Assembly: GCA_032158295.1 (NCBI GenBank) | Contig: CM063262.1 | Span: 2,823,394-2,887,393, forward strand | Reading direction: 5' to 3' | DNA length: 64,000 bases | Source of the DNA: Pycnopodia helianthoides | Lineage: Eukaryota > Echinodermata > Asteroidea > Forcipulatida > Asteriidae | Shown here: positions 26,201 to 38,500 of the stretch, piece by piece | How positions within the stretch are numbered: position 1 is the stretch's first letter | Layout of the letters: every line of letters starts with the position of its first letter | Notes under the pieces: model-generated | What the model was told of the DNA's origin: nothing | What the model saw: only the letters and a program-made list of their open reading frames with translations | Databases searched by the model: none | Translations under genes and position numbers: made by a program

Positions 26201-29200
26201 GGCCGGCATAGCTCAAGCTTTTCTTGCCAAAAAAAATTAAAAATTTATCTTCAAAATTCCTTATAATACATTTTCATTCATCGCTCATTTTCATTGACTT
26301 TTAGTTATTTCTTGTTTGCTTTGTCGTCATCTTATATAAAAAGCCTGTGGGGTTTCTTCTAGACTTTCCTTTGTTGTCATAGCACTTTCCTCAAAGTCTG
26401 TAAAACAATCTCCATAATGAACTTTGACCTTTTTTTCTCTCCATTGTTCCCATTGCATGCTGGGAAGTTGGAGGAGGAGGAGGAGTCTTTTCATATATCT
26501 CAAATGATTAACCCCGCCCAGGTACACGCAATGCACATATAATAATAATAATAATATAATAATAATAATACGCAGTTCTTATATAGCGCTTTATCACGTC
26601 CGATGGGCGGCTCAAAGCGCTCAGTATTTTTCCTGCAAGGTATAATGTGGAGCTACGTTTTGAAGTATTAGACCTGTTCCTTTACATAGCACCAAGTAAT
26701 GGTTTACAAGGTGCTGTGGCGCAATATGCTGCCAATCAAACCATGAACACCAGGGCGAACCCCTTCTCTTAGCGATAAGTGTAACTGGGTTCTTTTACGT
26801 GCATTACACAACACACAGGACCTACGGCTTTACGTCCCATCCGAAGGACGAAGCAATAATGGTTAAGTATCTTGCTTAAGGACACAAGTGTCACGACCAG
26901 GACTCAAACCCACACTCTGCCGATCAGAAACATCAGAGTTTGAGTCCGGTGTTCTTATCCGCTCGGCCACGACATGCCACTATAACCATCTTCACCTACA
27001 TGTTGTTCATATGCAGGGCTCGAATGTGGTTGACAAATCCACATGAACGTAGGGCATGTCGCTCGAAATGTTTACTGGACCAGAAATTTGTTACAAGATC
27101 AGAATCATATTATGAGAAGAAAACAAAATATCTCCTCAGTGTCACAATTAAACTGTTCTAACGGGTAATACTTTCATACTTAAAAGACTCGAACGATTTT
27201 TATCGGACTCAAGGTCAACATTTGAGCAGATTGTTTAAAATTAAAGATTAGATGAGGTACTGTTATTCAAAAATACATCAGTGCCGGACTTTTCTAGTTG
27301 TATGTTTACCGGCCAGACACTGGCCTCAGGCCTGTGGTCCAGGGTAGATTTTGAGCTCTTGTCATTCATAATGGCGTGAACATTGGGACGTCAGAAGGTA
27401 TGATGGTCTAACACAAGGGATCATGTGTGACATTAACATTGACGCGCTTTTGAAGTAAGTAATCACATGAACACTGGGATGTTAGAAGGTATGAGACTCA
27501 CAAGGGATTATGTGTGTCATGGGACATTGCTGTGGGGGAGCACTGTGCAAGGCTGTGAAATTTTTCTCCTCTGGAGAAAAGTTTACACCTTGGGACATAA
27601 ATGGCTTTACAAATAACACTGTATGAAGTTTATGCTCTCCATTTCAATAGCACCCTGACATTCCTTCATAAAGATTCACTCTTTGAATATGGTTTGCTTC
27701 CTATTTCTACCACAAATTCACTCTGGCTAGGAGGGTTTCTCAGGATTCAGTGTTGCAAAGTAATCAAATTTAGCAATTATTATCATGATTATTAAACATT
27801 TCTGGTAATGAAACCAAGGGTGTCCCATAAGTGAACAAGATCACTGATGCTTGCAAGCCTGAGGACAACAGTGCTTGTGCCTGCTACGTCAACCAGAAAC
27901 ACCAGGGTAAACCCTTACTCTTCCACGATAGGTTTTCTGGGTTCTTTTATGTGCACTACCAATCCTAGTACACGGGACCAAAGGCTTAGAGTCGCATCCA
28001 AAGGACAAAGCAATGCTGGTAAAGTATCAAGCTCAAGGACACAAGTGCCAGGACAGGGACCTCGCAAAACAATTTTGCTCGATCAGGAAAACAGTTGGAA
28101 GTTGTGGATTGCTGTGAGACTCTGATGACAATTTCAAGACATATCTCCTTTTGAGTTTTCAAATGCTGTGAGGTGACAATTTTTGAAGTTGAGGGTTCTA
28201 GTTGCAGTGCTTGAATATCTTTCGCTCTCTCGATTGCCTCCTGTCTCTTAAGCCCATCTCCCAAGCGTACCAGCAGAGGGCAGAAAACCCTCGTCAGGAA
28301 GCCTTATCAGAAGATGACGACGACGACGATGAGGACGAGGATGATGAGGGAGCGACTCATCCGGTGAAGACGACGACGAGGAGGAGGGGCAAAATATGGC
28401 GCTAGGGGGGTGAGTCATGTTCGTTGATCGGTAAAGTGGGCGGTTCTTAGCCCTCTTGCTGTCTGACCATTCAATACCATTCACTGTGGTTTTGAAAGAT
28501 AGATAAACTATGCCAGCCTGCAATATGATACCATGAGGGAATGCATGTACACAGTACACAGTTAGTTCTGTGCACAGTTGTGCCACCGTGCACAACCTTG
28601 GCAGTCGAATGGTTTTAAATGGTTGGTCAACTCACTGGAAAATGTTGCCAAGAGTCACTGACAGTAGGAGGGTTAATGGATGGGTCAAGTTCAGCTTCAC
28701 ATTGTTAGTGTAAGGAATGATTTCACATCAAATTCAATCTTCAGTAATTCTGTATGTCAACCAAGTGGCCCATTCCCCCATGCCAAGTCATTGCTCACTC
28801 CCATTTCTCAGTAAACACACCACACCTTAGGCATGTTAGGCTGTGACCTCAAGATTCCCCCAGTGCTGACCTGCAGACTCTTCCCTGGTGGCCGTATTAC
28901 ATCAGCTGACCTTTAAAATTATGGCATTAAGTTTATTAAATTTCTGTGGTTTTAACTGGACGCTTTATGCCCGCTAGCCCAAGTTGAGGCCTGACTTTTT
29001 CTTGGTTTTTCTTCCCCTGAAGATATAAAGTGCTGCCCCTTAACACTGGTCCGTGGAAACACCTGATGAGGAGGACCAGTCAAAGTTCATTCTAAGTAGT
29101 CCGGCTTGCTAGTTTAGTGTTGGAAAATATCCCTACACGGATGGACTTCTGAAAAAGCTGACTGACTAGTCAAATGACTGGTCCTGCTAACTGGTCCTGC

Positions 29201-31761
29201 TGGCCAGTCACTGAAAAGGGTTACGGGCAAACCTGATATATGCGTTCAAGCTTTTTTTTCTGTTTAGCTACATTAGCAGCTTTGTTACGAGCAAGGTTCT
29301 TCACGTCTTAACATCACAACTTTTAGTAAAAGGGTGTTAAAAGTAGACTGAAAAACCTTTCTTAGGTACTGGTTATTATTATTATTATTTTTTTTTTCAG
29401 AGCGTATGATCCTGCAGAGTATGAGAACCTTCCGGTGAGTTCGGAGATCAAGGAGCTGTTTCAGTACATCACACGCTACACACCGCAGACCATCGATCTG
29501 GAGCACAAACTCAAGCCGTTCATCCCGGATTATATTCCCGCTGTAGGAGACATCGATGCCTTCATCAAGGTACGTCAAGATTGAAGAAAAGGGACAATAG
29601 GAAACACATGGGAAAGCCCACACTGTCGCTCTACTGAACATGGCCGTCTGTCTGGGCTTAGAAGATAGACATTGTGGGGTGATTTTTTAGATAGGAACTG
29701 TACTTGTGGGATGTTTTTAATAGGAAAGATTAAAGAAAAGGGACTACCTGCGGGGAAAGCCCAAAATGTCGCTTTACTATACATGTCTGTATGTCTGTCT
29801 GTCTGCCCTAATACAAGGTGGGGCGATTTCTAGGTAGGAACAATACTTGTGTTTTGGGGTTACTTTTTGACATTGTGGGGTTTAACCACTGTTGCCATTG
29901 TCGGTCAACTGCATGATGTCTCCAAATGACTCTTATTTTCTGCTTGTTGTTACCGATTGACTGTCCCCCATTATCGATGCTGTTCGTCTCGCCATCTTTT
30001 TCCCTGGTGCCCTCTATTCCAATTGGTCTCCCATATGGTGTAGAGTGATTGTTTGCTGAGCTCCCAACGGTTACCGGCTTCTATTGTCTCCCTAAGAAGA
30101 GGAATAATTTAAGCACTAAATCAAAAAGCTCTTAAGACGTTTCGTTATCATTTGTTCTCATTGTCCTTCTCCAGATACCACGCCCAGACAATCAGTCGGA
30201 CACCCTCGGCCTAACTGTGCTGGACGAGCCCTGCGCCAAGCAGTCCGACCCCACAGTCCTCGATCTGACCCTACGTGCAATCTCCAAGCAGACCACCACT
30301 AAGGCCATGCAGGTGCGGAGTATAGAGGAGGCCAGTAAGAACCTGAAGCTGGTCAGCAACTGGGTGGAGAGTATCAGTCAGCTCCATCGGTCCAAACCAC
30401 CGCCGACCGTACACTACAACAAGTAAGTCTCACTTGGGAAGGGGTGGGGGGGATCGTTCTGGCTGCCCCGAACAGAGACAAGTTTGAGCTCTGATAAAAT
30501 TGAGCTTCAACTTTTTCACAAGCTCAGCTGTACAGTGGGGACGTGGCTGTTCCGACCAAACCGTAATGGTTAGACTTGGTTTCAGGACGACGGATTTTAC
30601 AAACTCACAAAAGGTGATGACTGAATTGAGTTAAAATGGACTATTGACACTTCATGCACTACATCCATCAATGTTAACAATCAACTTAAACATAAAATAA
30701 AGGGTGTATATTTTGAGAACACCCAATTTTTGACACGCAATTGGAGTCCATAAAAGGCAGACCCACGGACAACCAATAGCCGCGCATGACATCATTGCAA
30801 GGAGTCTTTAGCGTGAAGCATTTTGAAACAAGACAATTTTAAAAGACAATGTGAACATTTTTCCTGATCATAAACTCTCCTCAGGACCATGCCGGACATC
30901 GAATCGCTGATGCAGGAATGGCCGCCGGAGTTTGAGGAACTACTGAAGCGTGTCGGTCTCCCCACGGCGGACATGAACTGTGACCTGGACCAGTACGTAG
31001 ACATGGTGTGCGCTACCCTAGACATTCCTATCTACCAGAGTCGAATCCAAGCGCTACACGTTCTCTTTACTCTCTACTCAGAGTTCAAGAACTCACAGGT
31101 AAGGAGGGGAGTCGTCTTCCTTTTTTCCTCAGGCAAACTACAAGGTACAAGATTTCTCAAGAATTTTTCCCAAATCTTCTTGAGCCTCCAAGTTTTCTTG
31201 AAAAATGTAAAGCAGGGAGGAAGAAATAAGTCCACGTTGTGTCCAAATTGGTAGTTTTTGTCCTTTTTCATGATGCAAATGGTTTGCGAACTACCAGAAT
31301 TGTAACATCCGAAAGTTTCTGAGTCTAGAACAAAGTAGAAACCTAGACCCCACAAGTAATGTTGACATTCATTAAGTCTCATTCCATGAATTATGTGTCA
31401 TGGTCGAGTTGTGGCGGTCGAGTTGTCACATTTATGTCCTTGAGCAAGATACTTTAATAACCATAATTGCTTCTCATCACCCAGGAGTGAAAACAGGTAC
31501 CTGCAAGGGTACAGACCCATTAATTAATCCACACCCGGATGGCTTTGCCATGAGAATTGTGAGCTCGGACCAACCAGCCACGTCATGTCACTAAGTCCAA
31601 TTGCTAACCCTCTCGTTTTTTTCCTGCGTTGTTTGCAGCATTTCAAGAGCTTGGCGGAAGAGAATAAACTGGACAACAAGTTGAAGGATCAGAACGGAGA
31701 TGACGATGACTACGGAGGTCAATCGGGCGGAGGGGAAGACTCCGACCGGCTCGTCTTCTGA
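23194..31761 (+). CDS. IFT46: IFT46, intraflagellar transport protein 46 (whole gene span, 10 coding exons)
   Basis: IFT46 is a subunit of the IFT-B complex, which carries cargo along the ciliary axoneme. The conserved core is clear: AYDPAEYENLPVSSEIKELF, the KLKPFIPDYIPAVGDIDAF segment, LDEPCAKQSDPTVL, ELHRSKPP-like SQLHRSKPPPTVHY, and MPDIESLMQEWPPEFEELL, all close to animal IFT46. The N-terminus is acidic and low-complexity, as is usual for the family. Coding exons: 23194-23226, 24268-24375, 24835-24941, 25835-25855, 26468-26521, 28253-28409, 29401-29569, 30175-30422, 30885-31098 and 31639-31761. Exons 2 and 6 each lack one base relative to the conserved frame. With one base restored in each, the lengths sum to 1,236 nt (411 residues plus stop) and every splice phase agrees. 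Probably a live gene with consensus errors. The core exons are certain; the small 5' exons are inferred. Confidence 0.93.
24268..24375 (+). CDS. IFT46: IFT46 coding exon 2 (apparent 1-bp deletion)
   Basis: Opens after TTCTTCAG with TTLVTNQPYDESLEI, matching the NQP-[HY]-DE motif near the N-terminus of IFT46 proteins. From about 24317 the acceptable frame is shifted by one: it reads TDAEEVASQYTPSPRQPG and ends in phase 1, as the next exon requires. The directly read frame instead ends in phase 0 and mismatches exon 3. Confidence 0.75.
24394..24480. repeat. 12-bp tandem repeat
   Basis: About seven copies of caccctgtctgt lie just downstream of the exon 2 donor, within the intron. The open frame they produce is not coding. 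Confidence 0.85.
24835..24941 (+). CDS. IFT46: IFT46 coding exon 3
   Basis: After CTTTTCAG, phase 1 to phase 0. Encodes RGSSLHTSGKRGNSPPGS and then the acidic MEDNSDDDFEQGPMETK. Confidence 0.8.
25835..25855 (+). CDS. IFT46: IFT46 21-bp microexon
   Basis: TTTTTGTAG|GCCATGGACGGACCCTTACAG|GTAAAT: both splice sites are good and the exon is phase 0-0, encoding AMDGPLQ. It could be an alternative exon because skipping preserves frame. Confidence 0.55.
26468..26521 (+). CDS. IFT46: IFT46 small acidic exon
   Basis: Phase 0-0, 54 bp, encoding LEEEEESFHISQMINPAQ, ending at CCCAG|GTACAC. The acceptor (GGGAAG) is weak, so the 5' edge could be a few codons off. Confidence 0.55.
26547..26985 (-). repeat. 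tRNA-derived SINE, family B, long copy
   Basis: The minus strand starts GGCATGTCGTGGCCGAGCGG, has a GGTTTGAGTCCTGGTCG B-box, and ends in gcgctatataagaactgcg plus an (ATT)n tail. Intronic to IFT46. Confidence 0.75.
27870..28095 (-). repeat. SINE B internal fragment
   Basis: Aligns with 26750-26900 (shared aaggacacaagtgcca-like and gggttcttttatgtgca segments) but lacks the tRNA head and tail. Confidence 0.6.
28253..28409 (+). CDS. IFT46: IFT46 acidic exon (apparent 1-bp deletion)
   Basis: Starts in frame with PISQAYQQRAENPRQEALSE and an Asp/Glu run. After a GAGGGAGC stretch near 28346-28353 the family-like frame shifts by one, reading GSDSSGEDDDEEEGQNMALG, and the exon leaves at GGGG|GTGAGT in phase 2. 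Exon 7 begins with the single base that completes this phase. The unshifted frame ends in a stop (TAG at 28403-28405). Confidence 0.75.
29401..29569 (+). CDS. IFT46: IFT46 core exon A
   Basis: Encodes AYDPAEYENLPVSSEIKELF, FQYITRYTPQTIDLEHKLKP and FIPDYIPAVGDIDAFIK, the hallmark core of IFT46. Acceptor TTTTCAG, donor AAG|GTACGT. Confidence 0.97.
29575..29880. repeat. intronic ~157-bp tandem duplication
   Basis: Two diverged copies, each with gaagaaaagggac...gggaaagccca and a tgtctgtctg tract, lie within the IFT46 intron. Confidence 0.6.
30175..30422 (+). CDS. IFT46: IFT46 core exon B
   Basis: Encodes IPRPDNQSDTLGLTVLDEP through VESISQLHRSKPPPTVHYN. Phase 0 in, phase 2 out (AACAA|GTAAGT). 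Confidence 0.97.
30885..31098 (+). CDS. IFT46: IFT46 core exon C
   Basis: Encodes TMPDIESLMQEWPPEFEELL to IQALHVLFTLYSEFKNSQ, the most conserved C-terminal block. Acceptor CTCCTCAG, donor CACAG|GTAAGG. Confidence 0.97.
31395..31600 (+). repeat. SINE B-like fragment in the last IFT46 intron
   Basis: Contains tccttgagcaagatacttt and cacccaggagtgaaaacagg, body segments shared with the other family B copies. Confidence 0.5.
31639..31761 (+). CDS. IFT46: IFT46 last coding exon
   Basis: Begins HFKSLAEENKLDNKLKDQ and has an acidic/Gly tail ending DRLVF then TGA. Acceptor TTTGCAG, phase 0. Confidence 0.93.
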   Translation, partial: HFKSLAEENKLDNKLKDQNGDDDDYGGQSGGGEDSDRLVF

Positions 31762-32415
31762 ATGCGTCAAATTTTTTTCCTCTAGCACTGAACATTTTTC
31801 AATTAATGTACATCTTTGATGCAATCTTAGAAATGTTTGTTTGTGGTGACCAAGAACCAGAAAAATACAGTTTGTTTTCTGCCCAGCAGAAGATATTGCT
31901 TTACAAATTTCTATGAAGCAAACTTCAGCAGGAAACCGGTCACAATGGGTACTTAATTATGACATAGTATTTTGGCTGGTAACATGTTCTGGTATAAAGC
32001 ACTAATGCTTTGTGCTTTGCTATTTTTTGTGCTTAACCAGCTACCAAAATCAGGCAGAGGTACTTTGGAATGAAATTGTTGTTGGTTCGAATCCTACCTG
32101 AGTAGCCTTGGGAATTTTTTTTCGTAAGAACTCGGTTCCTGTTCCACTAAGTTCCCTGAGCTCTTACCAGTTGATCCATTTGAATCAAACCACTTAAATA
32201 AATATTTTGTACGGAACTGTAGATTCTTTGGTTCGATATACATGTAACATTAATAACATTGTCTAAAGTGTTGGGTTGTAGACAGTCTTTGTACATTGTA
32301 CAGTTTGCACCATACAAGTGAACTTTGCTGTACAGGTCATCTCCTGTGTTACTAATAACTAGTTTTTTTGTCATTTTGTTCTGACTGAATCCCAACTTTT
32401 GGTACAATAACTATA

Positions 32416-32421
32416 AATAAA
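32416..32421 (+). terminator. candidate IFT46 polyadenylation signal
   Basis: AATAAA about 650 bp after the stop. An earlier AATAAA-like site lies near 32196-32201. Confidence 0.35.
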
Positions 32422-32699
32422 TCCTTTTGTGTGTGTGAATATGTAACTCCATGAGTTATTGAGTTTTCTTTATATACTGAAGTCGTCGATTTGGGGTTTA
32501 TTTTTAAGGGAGCGTCTCAAAAATTTGGCATGTTCTAGGCGCAAAAGAATGTTTCCATGGGCACAATCCCTCAATTCATTGGATTGCCAGAACGTTCCGC
32601 TAGACCCCTTCATCGTGTGGAACTACTGCATACAAAGTAATTGTGCCGTAGTATTTGGAACAAGTCCATTAGCCTTTTTGAGATATGGTGAACACTAAT

Positions 32700-34800
32700 A
32701 AGGTGCACAAGTTGGTTTGGGTGTTTACAGACAAATTTACCCAAACCTAACAAGGTCATAGTATTTCGTCTACCATATCTCAAAATAACTTATGAGTTTT
32801 ATTGTACAAAGAAGCATAGACGAGCTTTAGTACACCTGTTTTAAAGGGGGTGCCAGTCCAATTATTTCAGCGTGTAAAGTGTTGCTCATCTAACTAATGG
32901 CAAGCAAGTTGCGTCAAATATACCTTGCGTGGGACCTTCCCAGTAACACACTGGGAATTGGACTAAAAGTGGTGCCACCAAGATTTATAGAGGTTATGAC
33001 GTCAGGTACATTGGGTCAACATAGCATAGAAATAAAAAATCAATTGCCGTCTGTGTCAACTGTGGACAAAGTATCGATGGGAAAGCTGGAATCTGCATAC
33101 AGATCAACCAATGGGAAAGCTGGAATCTGCATACAGTTCAACCAATGGGAAAGCTGGAATCTGCATGAAGATCAACCAATGGGAAAGCTAGAATCTGCAT
33201 ACAGCTAAGAATGGCAGCGTGCACCAAGTGCCTCAAAGCAGATATACACAAAGAATAACTGCAATTGGTGTAACGGGACATTTTCATTTGGGGTGCAAGT
33301 GGGGAAAAAGAAGACTTAATTTAGGGGGGAACTATATCAAACCATTCATTTGTGTATTTTTGTCGATCTCATTTGAGGGAGAGGGGGGGGGGGGCTACAC
33401 CCCATGTTACACACTGTATATTCACGTTTTGCTTCTATATGATGAGCCACGCATAACCATTGTGGCAGAATTTACTGCTCTCTAACATGTGGTTCCAGAT
33501 CTTTCTTTTTTTCACCTATTAGTTATTTTGTTCAGATATCTTTTGTAGCTTTTTTGAAAAAGGGATAATTTACTCCATAGCTAAGTTGTTAACACGATAA
33601 CTAAGTTACACACGATACACACACGAACATGACATGACATTTCATTTCTGCAGCTAAAATATTTTTATTGCACTAAAGTTTAAAATCGAAGTGAACAAAA
33701 TTTGGACAGAATAATGTCCCGTACTTAACCGACCCATTCGACGAGTCTGTTGCACGTTTTAATACACCTTTGGAACCTATGAGTTCCCTACGTGCACAAC
33801 AATGGTAAATTGACATAATAACAGTATTTGCATTTTATGTGACCCAACATTGTACATGTACATGAAATCACAAACCAATGGCAGTTTAAAAGCTCAATAT
33901 GTCGCCAGAGTCATGAGCAAATAGTTGGGGATATTTTATGTTAAAATACACTGTTTTCAAACATTGGGTTTTGATCTCTTAATTGCTTTACTCGTTTCTC
34001 TAAAACTAAAGCATTTCGCATACTTTAGGGAAGTTTTCCCACCATGACCATCTGAGTGTATACTGTGTAAGTTATTTGGAAATCTGTGAACATTTATAAT
34101 TGCAATCTTACCAATGTTTAGCACACACCCTTAAACGTCTGAATGATACGAAATCGCACGCCTTAACGGATGTCTTTGAATACGCTTGATTTGTTGATGA
34201 TCAATTTATTTATAATATTTGTAATTTATTGTGTTGACAAATCTCACTTTGAACTTCGACAAATGATTCTAAAATCGTCAATCATATATTTACTTTTTAA
34301 TTTTTTGAAATCTTAATATACTAATTTCGATCCAAACGAACGACTGTTTTTCTTATGTTGTGGTTATTTTAATTTCTGGAGAAGGACATCATACGTAGCC
34401 TCCAAAAAAAGTGTGTAAGAGATTTCTCTTGTCTTTATTTCAAAAAACCACAACAAAGAACGAACATTTTCCGATTTTGTGGCAGTTTGTGTGTTCGCCC
34501 TGAAAAAAATATTCGATTATAAAAACTCAGAAAGCTCAATTTTAATTGTTAGTCTTTGGGTGATTATACACGAAGGCTAGCAACTTGGTTTTGTAATAAC
34601 AACAATTCTGTTTTGTTATAATAATGCAAGTGTAGGCATAATAATAATGTTTGTTTTGGGTCATATTTCCAAGTCAGTTATCAGACAGTCAGTCATTCAG
34701 AATCCAAAATAACAAATTTCAAGTAAAGGAAAACAATCGAAAACAGCCATAAAGCTCAACTAAGTTACAAGTAAAGACATGCCTTTTATAATGTTATTAT
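32700..34800. other. intergenic, no gene; 34-bp tandem repeat at 33077-33205
   Basis: Four copies of a unit starting atgggaaagctggaatctgc begin at 33077, 33111, 33145 and 33179. No gene recognised in the rest. Confidence 0.7.
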
Positions 34801-34844
34801 GATAAATGTCTTTAAATTGCTACATCTACAAAATAAAAGTGGTC

Positions 34845-35235
34845 CGTGGTCGGCTTCATCGCGGTCTTATCCATGATGGCATCTGCAATGAAGAATAAAA
34901 AACAGATAGTTGGTGAACACGGAAACTGGAAGCTCGTACTCAAACTCCAACCAGCCCGAGCTCATTTTGCAAGAGACTCGAATTTAGGATCACTATCAAA
35001 CAATTCCCTTTCGTTCAAAATGACAGCAATTTAGACAAAAAAGTAACTTTTCTCAAAAGTGATAAGCCAACAAGCATTTTTTGTAAACAAGTTCTTGGAA
35101 TATATTTGTGGACATGGGAAACCCACATGGTCCCATTTAACACCCTTATCTAATTCACATGGTGTTTATCAAGGTATAACTTTGTTCTGCCTTGCAACAG
35201 TTTAATCCGTTTCGCAAACAGTCCTTCAAAACAGT
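34845..35235. repeat. dispersed duplicate of 54535-54910
   Basis: Shared landmarks: atgatggcatctgcaatga, ctcgtactcaaactccaacc and acacccttatctaattcaca. Lies just downstream of the candidate last exon of the SRCR/LDLa gene. The minus strand shows TTCATTGCAG, which resembles a splice acceptor, in both copies. Confidence 0.75.
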
Positions 35236-35462
35236 GAATACATGTACAGGCCCGGCACCAAACCCAACAGAGGGCGTCCTGCATGTAAATTAAAATACAA
35301 TGACATTCTTTCAAAATGACCCTGTAACCTTGATGGTAATTTATTAATTTTTGTTCTGAATAAGAATTCTATTAAGAAAATGTAATAAACACACAAATTA
35401 CAAAACAAAAAGGAAGACGGACAAACAAAATCACCTTTGGAACGACTTGCCCAAATTGGTCT

Positions 35463-35563
35463 TTACTGAGGCTTTGCTTCCATCTTGCGCTTGCGGGCAA
35501 GAAGTTTCTCTACCAGGGTAGCCTTCTCACCCTCAACCTCGTCCTTCTTATTACGGATACTTC
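35463..35563 (-). CDS. candidate last coding exon, Lys/Glu-rich tail
   Basis: CAACAG|GAAGT acceptor, phase 1, then an open frame reading [32 protein letters not shown] and TAA. The entering phase matches the donor of the SRCR exon at 37237, which is why it is joined to this gene. The helix-forming charged sequence is unlike the extracellular modules, so it may instead belong to another minus-strand gene. Confidence 0.45.
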
Positions 35564-38500
35564 CTGTTGGTGGAAGGTCAAACATAATTAACTCTAAATA
35601 GACTCGTGCATATTTAAAGTAATATGTATCTGACAGTTGATGTCAGTGACTCTATAGGCCTACCTAGAGTTTCCCAATCTCTGCAAGCGTTTGAACCACG
35701 TAAAACATCCTCACGTAAAAACATCATCTCCAAAATGCAAAATAAACCCTCCTATTCTATGGAAATTAGACCTTGCCACCACCCCCCCCCCCCCAAAAAA
35801 AAAGGCCCTCGCTTGCTGGCTTTATCTCGAACAAACACAGGAGACGCCATGTTTCTACCGGTGCCGGCAATAGTGGACAAGTGATCAATACGCACATTAA
35901 ATTCTGTCTTTTGTTTGGGTTTTTTTTTTTTTTTGGGGGGGGGGGTACAAGGCTGACTATGATCTTAACAAACATATACAAGAGAAAGGGCTGTAGAGGA
36001 AAGAGCTACATGTTTTGTAATTTTCTACTTGGTTTTCCCTTAATTTGTTTTGCACTTGGCTTTATATGTATTATAAATATCATAAAATGTAAATAGCATA
36101 AATTGATGGTGGTGATGAAGAAGTCATACATCTGGTATTCACCAGAAATGGGCACTCACGCCGAAGTGGCAGAGAAAATTGTCCCACGTTAATCCACAAA
36201 CATTATCATTATTGACAATGGCAGCTCATCCAAATTAGTATTAAAACGAAACAAGCCCATGAACATAGCACAAAAAAAAATAGCAAAACAACGTAAATAA
36301 GAATAAATTTGCATCGGGGTAAATTATAATACTTATTTGGTTTTACTCATACACCGATGTGCGGAAAGCACTGTATACTCAGTATTCGGCCACTTTGGAT
36401 TCATTTTTCAACAGGCCGCGGGAAAGTACAGAGTAGTGCTTTACGCACATCGGTGGGTAAAACCAAAATAACAAAAGTAAATAAGTATACAACATCAAAG
36501 TAGATACATCAATAAATTGAACGGACAATTCGTTGAAGATTGATCAAACTAAAACAAGAGAAGAAAGTAACTAGGGGCAGTAATGGAAATAATGAGTGGG
36601 GAGGAGCATGAAGGAGGGGAACAAAACCAATAAAAAGGGGGGGGGGAGTAAAGGCGGGAAAAATTGAAATGTTCATGTACAATGCTGCACTTGTGCATAT
36701 CTCCTTCAAACCCAATGTGTTCTTCTGCCCGATACAACTCTTCGTCTCATAAATCTATATTTTTGTCTATTTATCATTCATAGCAAATAATTATTACAGA
36801 AAAAATAGCAAATCATGTGGGTCGTGGACAACACAAGTAAAAACTGAACTATACACTGTTATTCGGTAGCACTCTGCCCCGCCCATGACCGAACACCAAC
36901 TCAAACACAAAGGACAATTGGCGTTAGGCCTACATCTTTACGATCTCTGAATCAATTTTTTTGTTTGTTTTTTTTACTTTAGCACACCGACAAAAAAAAA
37001 AAAAAAAAAAACCTGGCAAGCATCTTGAAAAATTACGATATCATTGTCTTGTTGAGTATTGACGTTTTTACTTTTTCAGGTCTACACCTTAGTGCCTGCC
37101 CACAAACGAATCCAACGTTGGCTAGTGAGTGTGCAATGACCTCAAACCATTTTCTGCTGTTTTATTTTAGCCTTGTTTTGTGGCTGCTTGATCGACGCTT
37201 CATAATAGTGACTTATTATGTCTAAATCTCACTGACCTGGGTCACACGTCACGGAAGCATCTTCAGAATGACCACAATTGTGGTTACCCCAGCCATAGAA
37301 ACTACAATCCTGCAGTCTTTCCTCATTCCCAGTGCACCTGACGTCGTCCATGAGTATCTGACCCGTTCCCTGTCCAAAGTGTGCATTCTGCCACGCATTA
37401 GTTGCTCTAGTGAAGCCAAGTTGTCTGCACACAACGTTCGCGTCTGTGATGTCCCAGCTATCGTCACATACAGTGCCCCATGTGCCATTGCCATTATTTA
37501 ATACTTCAACTCTACCTTCAGAGGGGACGCTTCCACCAACAAGCCGCACACCTTAGAGAAAACACCGGACAATTGGTTACATCACAATATTGGCTTTGTT
37601 CACCACATGCATGCACACGCGAAACAAGTACATTAGAAAGTCAAATAATTATCAAGTGCATGTAATTTGTAGTAAATGAAGTTGACCCTCTCCAGACAAT
37701 ACCATTCACAATTTTAGTACAACATTTAGGGGGGGGGGGTTCAATTACGAAGGTCTTCACAGCGTTATTTGGATTAAAAGCTCACCCTCATTTCCATACT
37801 CGACGCAATCTAGCTCGTCATCTCCATCGGTGCAGTCCATTACACGATCACACCTCCACAGCGATGGGATTTGCCTCCCGTCCTGGCACATATAGTTGAT
37901 GCCTGAAAAGGAGAAATGCGATCAACGGTTGAATTTACAACCAACTATTGCTGTCACAGTTTTAGCAGGCAGTCGCAAATTAACATGAGCCGGGAGGGCC
38001 CCATCCACAGCCGCTGGACAACACTTAATAATGTGACTGTCCGGGCGAAGCATAATTATTGCATCTCGACGTGTTCTTGCTTCGAAAAAAAGAAGAAGAC
38101 GAAGTGGAGAAGGAAGAATGAAGCGGGGTGAGGAGGAAGAAGCGGGACAGGAGGGGGTTAAAACGGTTTATAGGGGGAAAATAACAGGAGGACGATCAGT
38201 GTGTGCGTTCAGCAGCAGTTTTGATGACTGGCTGCTTAGAAGACACACTGTGGATACCAAACATTACCCGCCAAATTGTAACTGCTGCAAGGGAACAAAA
38301 ACTGTGGGGAGGCACACGCTATGTTGTGGGGACTTCTACACATGGAGCCATAGTCCCACAACTTTTTTCCTTTTTAAACTGGTTCCCACAAGGTAATTCT
38401 TAGAAAAGGAAAATAGAAAACAATAGGAAATCCCTATTGTGTGTGCAAAGGATGGGTGTTCCGCGAACACACACAGCTCTGTGTTGCATACACCATTGTA

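Noticed and set aside
33077..33205. CRISPR-like array at the 34-bp repeats
   Set aside because: Units are contiguous with no spacers, and the genome is eukaryotic.
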